A DNA stretch of 64,000 nucleotides, taken from Knoellia subterranea KCTC 19937. GTDB lineage: Bacteria > Actinomycetota > Actinomycetes > Actinomycetales > Dermatophilaceae. The DNA lies in assembly GCF_000768685.1 (NCBI RefSeq), contig NZ_AVPK01000009.1:1-64000 (forward strand). The letters are read 5' to 3'. Position 1 is the stretch's first letter. Each line of letters starts with the position of its first letter. Of this stretch, positions 1 to 9,183 are shown one piece after another. Below the pieces are notes generated by a model. That model had not been told where the DNA came from. It ran no database searches and worked only from the letters and a program-made list of their open reading frames with translations. The translations under genes were made by a program, and so were the position numbers.

Positions 1-415
1 CCCGGGACTTGACCGACTGGGTCCCGCGGCCCTGAAGACAGCAGCGGTCTTGGGGCATCCGACCAGCCGGAAGGCCACAGCGACCTCTTAGCCAGCCAGG
101 CACCCAGTCAACCGGCCGGGTCTGGGGCTCCGCGCCCCAGTCGCAGACCCACGGCAGCGGGTACAGGCCACAACGCATCGCCCGACAGTCCCGACGCCTC
201 GCGCATGACGGTTCTCGATCGCCTGGAGCACGCCCTGCCCGGCGCCCATCGCGATCCGTTTCGCCGTCTCCCGCATCCAGCGCTCGATGCTCGAGGCTGA
301 CCGCCGGAAACGCGGAGTGTCCGCGGATTGGCAGGCGCGGGAGCATCCCCAGACGGACCCAGTCCTCCAACAGGGTTCCGAAGGCCCTTCAACCGACTTT
401 GCCGTTCGGCAAGCA
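1..415. other. Stretch without a supported gene
   Basis: No convincing gene is seen upstream of lnt. Short open frames exist on the minus strand but match no family I recognise. Positions 3-8 and 21-26 form a 6-bp inverted repeat (CGGGAC/GTCCCG), too weak to call a terminator. The stretch may hold remnants of a gene extending beyond the left edge. Confidence 0.4.
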
Positions 416-1954
416 ATGATCGCGGCGCTGCGGCTGGTCGCTGCTGCGGCGGCCGGGCTCGGTCTGGATGGGGCGTTTCCAGGGCTCGGCTGGTGGCCCT
501 TGGCACCGGTCAGCTTGGCCGTGCTGTTCCTCCTCCTGCGCGGACGTGGGGTGGCCCTGGCGAGCCTGGTCGGCCTGGTCTTCGGTCTGGCCTTTTTCGT
601 GCCTCATCTGTCGTGGTCCGGGATCTACGTCGGCCCCGTCCCGTGGCTGGCCCTGTCTGTTCTGCAGGCGCTGTACGTCGCGGCGTTCGGCGCGACGGTC
701 GCTGTCCTGGGTCGCCGGGTACGGACACCGTCGCTTCAGCTCCTTCTGTGCCCCCCGTTGTGGATCGCCCAAGAGGCTGCCAGGGGGAGTACGCCTTTTG
801 GTGGATTTCCGTGGGGACGCGTGGCGTTCTCTCAAGCGGACAGTCCTGCCCTCGGCTGGGCGTGGCTCGGTGGCGCACCGCTCGTGACCTTCGTTGTCGC
901 CGCGGCGGCGGCCCTGTGTGCGATAGCGATGCTGCAGCTGCGGCCTCATCGGTGGGGCGGGCCCGGACAGGTCCGTGCCGGGCTTGCACTGCTTGTGGGC
1001 GCGGTAACGCTTGTGGCGGCGGGCGCCCCGCTTCTCGCACTCGGGCAGGATGTGGGCGCCGACGACCTGTCCGTCGCGGCCGTGCAGGGCAATGTCGCAG
1101 AACCTGGCCTGGAGTTCAACGCCGAACGCCGAGCGGTTCTGGCCAATCACGTCGACGGCACGCTTCGGCTGGCCCAGGAGGTCCGGGAGGGACGACGTGC
1201 CAAGCCCGACATCGTGCTGTGGCCGGAGAACTCCAGCGACATTGACCCCACCCGGGACGCGGTGGCCGAGCGTGAGATCACCAAGGCAGCAGCATCGGTG
1301 GGTGTACCGGTGGTCGTCGGAGCGGTCCTAGCCGAACCGGCGCCGAAGGTCTCCAATTCGACGCTCGTGTGGGGCCCGACAGGCCGGGTTGTCGACCGGT
1401 ACGACAAGCACCGGCCGGTCCCCTTCGCTGAGTACGTCCCGTACCGATCCTTCTTTCGGGCCATCACGCGCACCGTCGACCTGGTTCGCACCGATTTTGC
1501 CGCGGGCAACGGCGCCCACATCGTCGACACCGGTCCGGTGCGCCTCGGGGTGGCGATCTGCTTCGAGGTGGCGTTCGATGACCATTTGCGCACGGCAGCG
1601 AAACAAGATGCGCAGCTTCTGTTCGTCCCCACCAACAATGCCACCTTTGGCCGTACCGATGAAAGCGTGCAGCAGCTCGCGATGTCACGCCTGAGGGCGG
1701 TGGAGCTCGGCCGTTCCGTGGCTCACGTGTCCACCGTCGGAGTCAGCGCCCTCATCCGGCCGGACGGACGGCTCGCCGCCAGAGGTGGTCACTTCACCAC
1801 GGAGGTCCTGAGCGCATCACTGCCTCTGTCGACGACGATCACCCCGGCCGTGCAGATCGGCCGCGCACTTGAGATCGCGATCATCGCCTCCGGCCTCCTG
1901 CTACCTGTTCTGGCCCGCAGCCGGCGCTTACGACCTCGCAGTAGCGCGTCCTGA
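416..1954 (+). CDS. lnt: Apolipoprotein N-acyltransferase
   Basis: Transfers a third acyl chain onto the N-terminal cysteine of lipoproteins at the outer face of the membrane. The 512-residue protein has an N-terminal block of hydrophobic helices (about residues 1-220) followed by a nitrilase-type domain. The expected catalytic triad is visible as Glu271 (WPEN), Lys331 (YDKHRPVPF) and Cys382 (VAICFE), close to the E. coli spacing. The frame is open upstream to 287, but the ATG at 416 gives the normal family N-terminus running straight into the first helix. It converges on the CopD/CtaG gene with only 5 bp between stops. Its place beside metal and redox genes suggests it may be an accessory copy; that is inference. 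Confidence 0.9.
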   Translation: MIAALRLVAAAAAGLGLDGAFPGLGWWPLAPVSLAVLFLLLRGRGVALASLVGLVFGLAFFVPHLSWSGIYVGPVPWLALSVLQALYVAAFGATVAVLGRRVRTPSLQLLLCPPLWIAQEAARGSTPFGGFPWGRVAFSQADSPALGWAWLGGAPLVTFVVAAAAALCAIAMLQLRPHRWGGPGQVRAGLALLVGAVTLVAAGAPLLALGQDVGADDLSVAAVQGNVAEPGLEFNAERRAVLANHVDGTLRLAQEVREGRRAKPDIVLWPENSSDIDPTRDAVAEREITKAAASVGVPVVVGAVLAEPAPKVSNSTLVWGPTGRVVDRYDKHRPVPFAEYVPYRSFFRAITRTVDLVRTDFAAGNGAHIVDTGPVRLGVAICFEVAFDDHLRTAAKQDAQLLFVPTNNATFGRTDESVQQLAMSRLRAVELGRSVAHVSTVGVSALIRPDGRLAARGGHFTTEVLSASLPLSTTITPAVQIGRALEIAIIASGLLLPVLARSRRLRPRSSAS

Positions 1955-1959
1955 CTCTG

Positions 1960-3978
1960 TCAGCCTGGTAGGCCACCTGCACGACGGCGATCCTCATCGC
2001 TCGCCCCGCTCTCCTTGGTCTCGTCGCTGAGCCGGCCGAGCCGCGCGTTGTAGGCGCGGAGCGCGGCGTCGTCGTCGCGGTCGGCCTGACGGTCGAGCCG
2101 CACCGTCTCCTGACGGTCGCGGCTGAACCATTGTCGCGCGACGAGGATCGCGAGGATGAGGGTCGGCGCCTCGCCGAAGCCCCAGGCGATCTCACCCGCC
2201 CGCTCCTGGTCGGCGAGCAGCTGCGGCCCCCAGGGGAGGTTGATCTGCTCGAAGAACCCGGGCGCGAGGACGAACTTTGTGCCGGTGAGCGCCACCCCGA
2301 AGAAGGCATGGAACGAGATCGTCGCAAAGAGAATGAGGAGCAACATCGCGGGAGACCACTTGGGGGGCCCGGGGTCGATGCCGATGAGCACCCACGTGAA
2401 GAGATATCCGGTGATGAAGAAGTGGGCGAGCATGAGCAGGTGCCCGGAGTGGGTCGTCAGGGCCTGCTCGAACAACGGCGACCAATAGAAGGCCGCGAGG
2501 CTGCCGAAGAAGAGGGTGGCGGCGACGACGGGGTTGGCGAACACCTTCATGGCTCGTGAGTGCACGACCTGGAGGATGACCTCACGCAGACCCCACGTGC
2601 GGTCCGGTCGGGACGGCAACGCCCGCAGCGCCAGGGTCAACGGAGCGGCCGGGACGAGCAGCAACGGGACGATCATCGCGACGACCATGTGCATGACCAT
2701 GTGCACCGAGAACAGGACCCGACCCCAGATGTCAGGGGCGCCACTCGTGGCCCAGACGAACGCGAGCCAGCCCAGCGTCCACAAGATCGTGCGGTGGACC
2801 GGCCACGCGTCACCGCGGCGCCGCAGCTTGGTGACGCCCACGGCATACAGGGTCACGGCGAGGACAGCGATGGCGAGCATGAGCCAGTTGGGGCGCCATG
2901 CCGTGAACCAGTCCGCGGCCACCATCGGGCCGGGGTCGGGGAAGCCGGTGAGGGAGAGCACCGCACTGGGTGCGAGCTCGACGTCGGGCACCGGCGGAGG
3001 GGTCCGGCTGAGGACCGCCCCGAGCCCGAACGCGGCCCCCATGAGGGCGAGCTCGACGAGAACGAGCCGTGCGAAACCGCTGCCGTCGCGCTCGATGCTG
3101 GCGATGACGCGGCGGCGCTGTTGCCAGCCCAGGACACCGAGGGTGACGAGGATGAGGGTCTTGGCGGCGACCATGGCGCCGTAGGCGGAGGCGATGCCCT
3201 CGATCGATCCCAGGCGGATCACCGCCTGCTGCAGGCCCGTGAGGGCGACGGCGGCGTAGGCCCACCCGGCCAGCACGGAGTAGCGCGCGACGGTGGCACG
3301 GAGGTCGGCTCCGATGCGCGGCTGCATGACCGCGATCGCGAGCAGGCCCCCGACCCAGACGGTAACGCCGACGAGGTGCACACCGAGCGAGTTCACCGCA
3401 CCCTCATGGCTGGCGCTGCCCGCGGAGTGCCCCGTGAGCGCGACGACGGCGATGCCGGCCAGTGCCAAGGCGGCCAACCAGGCGTATGCCACCCGCGACC
3501 GTGCCAGTAGTGCCCCGGTCGCGACGACCAGGGCGGCCCCCGTGGTGATCGACAGGACCCGCGTCACCTCGAGAGACCAGACGAACGTGAGGAACTGACG
3601 CGCCAGCTCGGGGTCACCCAGGCGCAGGCCCGCGAGGGACGCGAACGTGAGGTAGGCGCCAAGGCCAGAGGCGACGAACCAGATCACACCGGTGACCGCG
3701 GCGAGACGCGAGGCCTGCTCCCGGCGCTCGGTGGTGCGCCGCTCGGGCACGAGGAAGCCTGCGAGCAGCAGCAGGCCCAGGGTCGTTGCGGAGGCGAGGT
3801 CACTGACCACGCGGGCGAGAGGCAGCGCCCAACGCACGAGCGGCCCCGGGTCGTCGAGCACCAACGGCGCGACGACCCCCGAGAGGGATGCCGCGACCAG
3901 GGTGACGACCAGGGCGCTCAGCGTGACGACCGCCACCGGTCCGGTGGCGGTCCGCGTCTCGACGTGGGTGGAGCTCAT
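1960..3978 (-). CDS. CopD/CtaG fusion: copper transport and cytochrome oxidase assembly membrane protein
   Basis: A 672-residue polytopic membrane protein. The N-terminal half (to about residue 330) resembles CopD copper-import domains. The C-terminal half resembles the caa3-type CtaG family, with membrane histidines in [18 protein letters not shown] and SFHAFFGV. The same two-domain arrangement is known in mycobacteria and Streptomyces, where it is linked to copper handling and oxidase maturation. A longer open frame reaches 4308, but the added N-terminus is low-complexity and Arg/Ser/Pro-rich. I chose the ATG at 3978 because it directly precedes the first helix. The C-terminal tail is charged and likely cytoplasmic. 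Confidence 0.85.
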   Translation of the reverse strand: MSSTHVETRTATGPVAVVTLSALVVTLVAASLSGVVAPLVLDDPGPLVRWALPLARVVSDLASATTLGLLLLAGFLVPERRTTERREQASRLAAVTGVIWFVASGLGAYLTFASLAGLRLGDPELARQFLTFVWSLEVTRVLSITTGAALVVATGALLARSRVAYAWLAALALAGIAVVALTGHSAGSASHEGAVNSLGVHLVGVTVWVGGLLAIAVMQPRIGADLRATVARYSVLAGWAYAAVALTGLQQAVIRLGSIEGIASAYGAMVAAKTLILVTLGVLGWQQRRRVIASIERDGSGFARLVLVELALMGAAFGLGAVLSRTPPPVPDVELAPSAVLSLTGFPDPGPMVAADWFTAWRPNWLMLAIAVLAVTLYAVGVTKLRRRGDAWPVHRTILWTLGWLAFVWATSGAPDIWGRVLFSVHMVMHMVVAMIVPLLLVPAAPLTLALRALPSRPDRTWGLREVILQVVHSRAMKVFANPVVAATLFFGSLAAFYWSPLFEQALTTHSGHLLMLAHFFITGYLFTWVLIGIDPGPPKWSPAMLLLILFATISFHAFFGVALTGTKFVLAPGFFEQINLPWGPQLLADQERAGEIAWGFGEAPTLILAILVARQWFSRDRQETVRLDRQADRDDDAALRAYNARLGRLSDETKESGASDEDRRRAGGLPG

Positions 3979-4123
3979 GCCCGACACTCTAGGCACGGGA
4001 CGCGGGCTCGGCCGGCTGCCCCGGCGCCCCGCCGGCCCCGGCGAACACGCCGCACGCAGCGGCGAGCGACCGCCGCGTGACCGACTGTGGCACCGCCTCG
4101 GCTGGCTTGAGAGACTGCGACGC

Positions 4124-4459
4124 ATGACCGTTGTGAAGTCGCTGCTGCTGTTCGCGTTGGCCGCCCTCGCCGAGATCGGAGGCGCCTGGCTTGTGTGGCA
4201 GGGCGTTCGTGAGCACAAGGGCTGGATCTGGATCGGTGCCGGCGTCGTCGCGCTCGGCCTGTACGGGTTCGTCGCGACCCTGCAGGCCGACGCGAACTTC
4301 GGGCGCATCCTCGCTGCCTATGGTGGCGTGTTCGTCGCCGGATCTTTGGCGTGGGGCATGGTCGCGGACGGGTTCAAGCCCGACCGCTATGACATCACCG
4401 GCGCGATGATTTGCTTGGTCGGTGTCGCCGTCATCATGTACGCCCCCCGATCAGCGTGA
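4124..4459 (+). CDS. YnfA/UPF0060 family small membrane protein
   Basis: A 111-residue protein made of four hydrophobic helices, beginning [20 protein letters not shown]. It carries the family pattern of an early Glu in helix 1, an AAYGGVFV segment and a C-terminal DRYDITG loop. The family is structurally close to small multidrug resistance transporters and has been linked to drug or metal efflux; the substrate here is unknown. It is divergent from the CopD/CtaG gene (146 bp between starts) and converges on the VKOR gene. Confidence 0.85.
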   Translation: MTVVKSLLLFALAALAEIGGAWLVWQGVREHKGWIWIGAGVVALGLYGFVATLQADANFGRILAAYGGVFVAGSLAWGMVADGFKPDRYDITGAMICLVGVAVIMYAPRSA

Positions 4460-4509
4460 CGCGACGCCGAAGCGGGCAGAACACGCCAAAACGGTTGAGA
4501 GGTGGCCGA

Positions 4510-5142
4510 TCAGTTGCCAAGCGTCACCCAGTAGTCCCAGAACCGGACGGCGATGAGTCCGGCGATGACCACGAGCCACACGGTGATCACGCTGGGACCG
4601 TAGGACACGATGGCGCGCAGCCGTGATGGCAGCGGGATCTGTCCGGTTTTGACGTTGTGGGCTGTGGTGGAAACGAACGCGGTGATGGCCGCGACCCAGA
4701 CGATCATGCAGTAGGGGCACAGGGCGCCGATGCGGTACAGGCTTTGGAAGATCAGCCAGTGCACGAACACGACTCCGAACGTGGTCCCCGCCTGGATGCC
4801 CCACCAGAACCACCCCGGCATCTTGGCGCGGGTCAGCAGGACCACCCCGATGGTCAGCAGGGCAGCGAACCCGGCGACCCCGAGGACGGGGTTGGGGAAC
4901 CCGAACGCGGCAGCTTGGTCGGTGTTCATGACCGACCCGCAGGACAGCACCGGGTTGATGCTGCACGAGGGCACATATGTCGGGTCCGCGAGCAGGGCGA
5001 CCTTCTCGACGAGCAGCACGAACGCTGCGATCAAACCGATCAGGCCGGCGAGGGTCAGCGCCCACGCTGTGCCCCGCCCGACAACTCCCGCAGGTTGTGC
5101 TGTTGGTTGAGTTGCGGGTCGGGCGGGTGCCGGTTCAGCCAT
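4510..5142 (-). CDS. Vitamin K epoxide reductase (VKOR) family protein
   Basis: A 210-residue integral membrane protein that reoxidises a DsbA-like thiol oxidase using quinone. The loop cysteine pair Cys60/Cys68 and the active-site motif CPYC (Cys132/Cys135) are both present, with hydrophobic helices around them. The ATG at 5142 overlaps the end of the upstream DsbA-like gene by 8 bp, so the two are almost certainly co-translated partners. Actinobacteria lacking DsbB normally use VKOR for this role. A longer upstream frame exists but lies inside the DsbA gene and was rejected. Confidence 0.9.
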   Translation of the reverse strand: MAEPAPARPATQPTAQPAGVVGRGTAWALTLAGLIGLIAAFVLLVEKVALLADPTYVPSCSINPVLSCGSVMNTDQAAAFGFPNPVLGVAGFAALLTIGVVLLTRAKMPGWFWWGIQAGTTFGVVFVHWLIFQSLYRIGALCPYCMIVWVAAITAFVSTTAHNVKTGQIPLPSRLRAIVSYGPSVITVWLVVIAGLIAVRFWDYWVTLGN

Positions 5143-5797
5143 TGAGGGCGGCGTCGATCTGGTCGCGGAAGTCCTGGACCGAGGAAGGTTGAACCTTCTT
5201 GCCGTTGAGGAAGAAGGTGGGGGTGCCTTCCACGCCGAGGTCGAGGCCGTCCTGCCGGTCACGCTCCACCCGCTCAGAAGTGGCCTTGGCTGCGACGGCC
5301 GTGTCGTAGGCCGCCACGTCCAGACCCAGCTCCTGGGCGAAGCCCCGGAACAGGCCCGCCTTGGAGTCCTGCTGCTCACCCCAGGTGGCTTGGGTGTCGT
5401 ACATGCGCTTGTACATCTCTTCGAACTTGCCCTGCTGCCCAGCCGCTTCAACAGCCAGAGCGGAGTTGATCGCGTTCGTGTGGCTGGGGATCGGGAAGTA
5501 GCGCACGACGAAGTCGACCTTGCCGGCATACGTGGTGCGCAGCTCCTCCACGACGGGGTATGCCGCCCGGCAGGATTCGCATTCGAAGTCCAGGAACTCG
5601 ACCAGTACGACCTTGCCCGTTCCGGCGGCTCCGAGCCGGTGGCTGTCGTCGCGGATGAGCTTGCCCGTCGCTGGCCCGGTGGCGGCGTCGGCGGGGTCGG
5701 CCTTCTTGGGGGCCAGTGCCACGGCGCCGGCGATGAAGGCTACGAAGAGGGCGATCACGACACCGGAGACGATGGCGTTGCGTTGCACGGGTTTCAC
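5135..5797 (-). CDS. DsbA-like membrane-anchored thioredoxin-fold protein
   Basis: A 220-residue protein with one N-terminal membrane anchor (about residues 8-30) and an extracytoplasmic thioredoxin fold. The catalytic motif is Cys73-Glu-Ser-Cys76, and the cis-proline loop is GTPTFF (Pro193). It should introduce disulfides into exported proteins and be recycled by the overlapping VKOR. It lies about 100 bp downstream of the metal-efflux operon on the same strand and may be read through from it. Two copies of the GTATGCCG word (5524 and 5558) fall inside it. Confidence 0.88.
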   Translation of the reverse strand: MKPVQRNAIVSGVVIALFVAFIAGAVALAPKKADPADAATGPATGKLIRDDSHRLGAAGTGKVVLVEFLDFECESCRAAYPVVEELRTTYAGKVDFVVRYFPIPSHTNAINSALAVEAAGQQGKFEEMYKRMYDTQATWGEQQDSKAGLFRGFAQELGLDVAAYDTAVAAKATSERVERDRQDGLDLGVEGTPTFFLNGKKVQPSSVQDFRDQIDAALNG

Positions 5798-5901
5798 AGT
5801 GGGTCAGCTCCAAGGCAGTCAGGGAAAGGGATGGGGGCTTGCTGGGGCGAACGGGCAGCGGCCCGGTCAGGTTCCGCGGCCGGTCGAGATGTGATTCGGC
5901 G

Positions 5902-6249
5902 TCAGCGGTGGTCGAGGAGTTTGGCGAGGTCGTCCGGGACAGGCATCGGTTTCGTTAGCGGGACGGTGGCGCGACCGGTGTTGCCTTCGGGGTATCGGCC
6001 AAGCGCGGATCCGGGCGCGGCGATGAGGAGTCGGAGGACCTGCCCGGCGGCTTCGCGGCGGTCGTGTTCGCTCCATGCGACTCGAAGCATGATGGCGTGC
6101 GCGCGGGTGTGCGGCCAGGCCCACGGCTGGGAGAGGATGTGTGCCCGTTCCAGTGCGGCCCACCGCTGCTCACCGGTCGTCGCAGTTCGCGCTGCCCGCA
6201 GTTCCGCGTCGAACGCCGCCCGGATCGTGGTGGGCATGCGGCGGCTCAC
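5902..6249 (-). CDS. DUF3703 family protein
   Basis: A 115-residue soluble, Arg/Ala-rich protein of unknown function that matches the DUF3703 pattern I know from actinobacterial and proteobacterial metal-resistance islands, with its conserved ERAHILSQPWAWPHTRAH core. It starts at a GTG (6249) whose GTGA overlaps the stop of the preceding transporter reading frame, so it belongs to the same coupled operon as arsR and both cation transporters. A role in metal homeostasis is inferred only from context. Confidence 0.75.
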   Translation of the reverse strand: MSRRMPTTIRAAFDAELRAARTATTGEQRWAALERAHILSQPWAWPHTRAHAIMLRVAWSEHDRREAAGQVLRLLIAAPGSALGRYPEGNTGRATVPLTKPMPVPDDLAKLLDHR

Positions 6250-6982
6250 GAGCGGTCCTCGCCCCGCGTGAGTGCCACCGGAGTGGGTGCTGCCTTATCG
6301 GTGACATCCTGGTCGACGTCGGTGGCAGAGGGGGTGCAGCAGTCGTCTGCAGCGCAGTCCGTGGACATGGTGACCGGAAGGTCCCCGTCTGCCAGCCCTC
6401 GCGCGCGGCGACGGCAGCAATGATCAGGGCCGCGACAGGGTCGGCCCAGAACCAGCCCAGGGTGGCGTTGAGGACCAGCCCGAAGAGCAGTACTGCGGAC
6501 AGGTAGGTGCACAGCCGGGTCTGGGTGCCGTCGCCTTCGACGGCACCGGAGCCGAGCTCTTTGCCGGTGCGGCGCTGCCACAGGCTCAGGAACGGCATCA
6601 CCGCCAGGGACGCCAGAGCCAAGCCGATGCCGATGGGGCTGCTGTCCGGTTGGGCGCCGGTGATCAGGGCGTGCCCGGCCTCGACGGTGAGGTATGCGGC
6701 GAGGGCGAAGAACGAGATGGCGATGAGGCGTTGCGAGGTGCGTTCCCGGCTCTCGGGCATGGGGTGGCGGAACTGCCACAGGATCACGAGCCCTGAGGAG
6801 ACCTCGACGATGGAGTCCAGGCCGAACCCAACCAAGGCGGAGGAGCCAGCGATGTTCCCGGCGGTGATGGCGATGACCGCTTCAGCCGAGTTGTAGGCGA
6901 CCGAGGCTGCGGCCAGGAGCTGGGCTCGGCGCATCAGGGTCGCTCGCCGCTCAGGGGTCGCCAGGGTGGTCCATGCGGTCAC
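6246..6982 (-). CDS. Second cation transporter (short CDF-like), probable frameshift near its C-terminus
   Basis: A membrane protein with about six helices and a conserved GFGLDSIVEVSSG segment typical of short cation transporters paired with ArsR and CDF genes. I chose the GTG at 6982: an AAGGAGGT ribosome site sits 6 bases before it and it overlaps the upstream CDF stop as GTGA. In the main frame the protein loses similarity after VAAREGW (about 6400) and runs to 6170 as Pro/Arg-rich nonsense overlapping DUF3703. The next frame encodes a cysteine-rich tail (STDCAADDCCTPS) whose stop at 6246 overlaps the DUF3703 start exactly. The total length, 737 bases, is one short of a whole number of codons. 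This fits a single-base deletion; a separate 40-residue ORF from 6368 is the alternative. Confidence 0.65.
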
Positions 6983-7878
6983 CAGGTGACCTCCTTGCAT
7001 CCGGTGTGGCTGTTGGGTTCGACCTGCAGGGTGGCGTGCTCGACGCCGAAGTTGGTGCGCATCACCGTGCGGGCGTTGTCCAGGACGGCGTGCGCGTCGG
7101 CACCTTCATCGGTCATCAGGTGCGCGGTGGCCACGTTCATCCCCGAGGTCAGGGTCCACACGTGCAGGTCGTGCACATTGCTGACACCCGGAACGGCCGA
7201 CAGTGCTTGCTCGACGTCGTCCGGTGCCATGTCCGCGGGGGCGTGCTGCCCAAGAACGGTGAGGACCTCGCGGCCCAGGATGACGGCACGTACGGCGACG
7301 AAGATCGCGATGGCCAGGGCGATGCCGGTGTCCCACCACGCGTTACCGGTCGCACTCACCATGACGCCGGCGACGATGACGCCAACGGATCCGACGGTGT
7401 CGGCGACGACCTCTAGGTAGGCGCCCTTGACGTTGAGGCTGTCGCTGGCTCCCCCGCGCAGCAGCAACAGGGCAATGATGTTGATCACCAGTCCGATGCC
7501 GCCGACGATCAGCATTGGCCCGGAAGCGATCTCTGCCGTGTCGCCGATGCGCCCGATGGCCTCCACCGCGATGTAGACCGAAACCCCGAGCATCAGCAAC
7601 ACCGCGAGCCCGGAGGCGAAGACCTCGGCGCGGTAGGAACCGAACGTGCGACGACCGGTGCTGTCCGGGCGGGTGGCGATCCGAGTGGCGACCAACGCCG
7701 CACCCAGGGCGACCACATCAGCGGCCATGTGCCCGGCATCGGAGAGCAGCGCCAGCGAGCCGGACAGCAAGCCCGCGACGAGCTCGACGACGAAGTAGCC
7801 AGCGACGAGGATGAACGCCAACCTCAGCCGCCACCGGTGCGCACCGCCCGCGCTTCCGTGACCGTGCCCGCCACTCAT
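6979..7878 (-). CDS. Cation diffusion facilitator (CzcD/ZitB-type metal efflux)
   Basis: A 299-residue CDF transporter that exports Zn, Co or Cd in exchange for protons. It starts with a histidine-rich segment (SGGHGHGSAGGAH), has about six helices, the helix-2 metal motif SDAGHMAAD, the helix-5 motif EVVADTVGS, and a C-terminal cytoplasmic domain with HDLHVWTL and the late histidines expected for metal sensing. Its ATG overlaps the arsR stop by four bases (ATGA) and its stop overlaps the next transporter's GTG, so all are coupled. Its length is normal for the family. Confidence 0.92.
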   Translation of the reverse strand: MSGGHGHGSAGGAHRWRLRLAFILVAGYFVVELVAGLLSGSLALLSDAGHMAADVVALGAALVATRIATRPDSTGRRTFGSYRAEVFASGLAVLLMLGVSVYIAVEAIGRIGDTAEIASGPMLIVGGIGLVINIIALLLLRGGASDSLNVKGAYLEVVADTVGSVGVIVAGVMVSATGNAWWDTGIALAIAIFVAVRAVILGREVLTVLGQHAPADMAPDDVEQALSAVPGVSNVHDLHVWTLTSGMNVATAHLMTDEGADAHAVLDNARTVMRTNFGVEHATLQVEPNSHTGCKEVTW

Positions 7879-8300
7879 CGGATCACCCCGGCTGACGTCG
7901 CAACGCCACCGGCAACACCAGTTGCGTCGTGGGCGATGTGCTCCCGAGTCAGGTCGAGCAGCATCCGCACATGCGCATCCGCAAGCCGATAGAAGACCAG
8001 GCGTCCCTGCCTGCGACCCGTCACCACACCAGAGGCGCGCAGCATCCGCAGCGACTGCGACACGGTTGCCTCCTGCGTTCGTGTCGCCGCCGCGAGATCA
8101 CACACGCACAGCTCACCGGCCTCCAGCAGCGCGAACAACAGGCGCGACCGCGTCAGGTCGCCCAAGAGCTTGAACATGCTCGCCGCCCGAGCCAGATCAT
8201 CCACCGGCAACGTCGCGTCCAGCACCAACTGCACCTTCTCCGGGTGGACGCACTGATCCGAGCAACCATCCAAACCAACGACCTTCTCATCTGAGCGCAT
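7875..8300 (-). CDS. ArsR/SmtB family metal-sensing repressor
   Basis: A 141-residue winged-helix repressor heading the metal-efflux operon. It has the ELCVCDLA metal-binding signature in the recognition region, an N-terminal CSDQC pair and a conserved EATVSQSLRMLR DNA-recognition helix. The Cys-x-Cys in the ELCVCD loop suggests a soft metal such as Cd, Pb or Zn, as in CadC/CmtR; which one is not decidable here. It probably represses its own operon through the palindrome overlapping its start codon. Confidence 0.9.
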   Translation of the reverse strand: MRSDEKVVGLDGCSDQCVHPEKVQLVLDATLPVDDLARAASMFKLLGDLTRSRLLFALLEAGELCVCDLAAATRTQEATVSQSLRMLRASGVVTGRRQGRLVFYRLADAHVRMLLDLTREHIAHDATGVAGGVATSAGVIR

Positions 8301-8312
8301 GATCAGATAATA
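8289..8312 (-). promoter_or_regulatory. Leaderless promoter and ArsR operator candidate
   Basis: On the minus strand a TATTAT -10-like hexamer (8307-8312) ends six bases before the arsR ATG, the spacing of a leaderless transcript. A perfect 6-bp inverted repeat, ATCTGA (8289-8294) and TCAGAT (8303-8308), flanks the start codon and overlaps the hexamer. That is where an autorepressor would block transcription. The -35 element is not clear. Confidence 0.45.
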
Positions 8313-8380
8313 GGCGATGAACGGGTGCTAGACATCGCGGTCTTCAACGCGATCTTCAAGAGCCTGAAGGAACACCTGCT

Positions 8381-8971
8381 TTGACGCCCACGGCGGACCG
8401 GCTGAAGGTCTTCCTCATGACGGTCCAACTCATGGAAGAGGACCTGGACGCGGTCGAGAAAGAGCTAGCCCTGGACCTCGGCCGGGCGCGGGACGCCGCC
8501 GCAGATGAAGCGGCCGAGTACTACCCGCAGATCGAGCACGCGTTCCGCGCCGAGGCGAAGAACATGGCCCCGCACTACGAGATCTTCTACTCGCTGGAGC
8601 GCACCATCCGCGCGCTGGTCAGGGACTCACTCGCGGACGCGGACGGCCCGGCGTGGTGGGAAAACGCGGCGCGCGTGACGCCAAAGATCAAGGCGGACTG
8701 CGAGGCGAGGCTGCAAAAGGAGCAGGACTCCGGTGTGACGGTACGCTCAGACGACCCGCTCGACTTCTCGACCTTCGGCGAACTCGGGCAGATCATCACG
8801 GGCAACTGGGACGTCTTTGGGTCTCTGTTCAAGAGCGATAAGGCCGTCGCGCGCATCATGGCGAACCTGAACACGCTCCGCGGGCCGATAGCCCACTGCA
8901 CGCCCCTCGCGGAGGACGAGGTGGTCCGGCTCCGACTGTCGGTCCGCGATTGGTTCCGCCAGATGGAGTAG
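8381..8971 (+). CDS. Stand-alone HEPN-domain protein (Swt1-like)
   Basis: A 196-residue soluble alpha-helical protein. The region from about residue 65 to the end resembles the Swt1-type HEPN domain, with an EIFYSLERTIRALVRDSL helix and the HEPN signature R-x4-H as RGPIAH (Arg167, His172). Catalytic HEPN proteins are ribonucleases in toxin-antitoxin and anti-phage systems. The start is a TTG at 8381 with AAGGA about nine bases upstream; it overlaps the stop of a short open frame from 8295. No antitoxin or nucleotidyltransferase partner is recognisable beside it. It lies between the metal operon and the integrase, so it may be element cargo. Confidence 0.6.
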   Translation: MTPTADRLKVFLMTVQLMEEDLDAVEKELALDLGRARDAAADEAAEYYPQIEHAFRAEAKNMAPHYEIFYSLERTIRALVRDSLADADGPAWWENAARVTPKIKADCEARLQKEQDSGVTVRSDDPLDFSTFGELGQIITGNWDVFGSLFKSDKAVARIMANLNTLRGPIAHCTPLAEDEVVRLRLSVRDWFRQME

Positions 8972-9183
8972 CCAGCTCCTCACCCTCGCCAGACGACCTC
9001 TAACCGGTCCGGCGTCCAGCGCGCGCCGCGCTCAAACGCAGGCGCGCGGTGTGCCTGCGGCGTGTTTAAGGCCGTCGTGATGCCAGGTCGTCCATCGCGG
9101 GGGTCTCCGCCGATGAAACGCACTCATCTGCCGCTGGTCACGCGGTTCAGCGGTGCGTCTATCCGCCGCCAATGACTCACCGT

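Noticed and set aside
88-276. Small minus-strand frame starting MRETAKRIAMGAGQG
   Set aside because: No recognisable family and no ribosome site; could be a gene fragment but cannot be supported.
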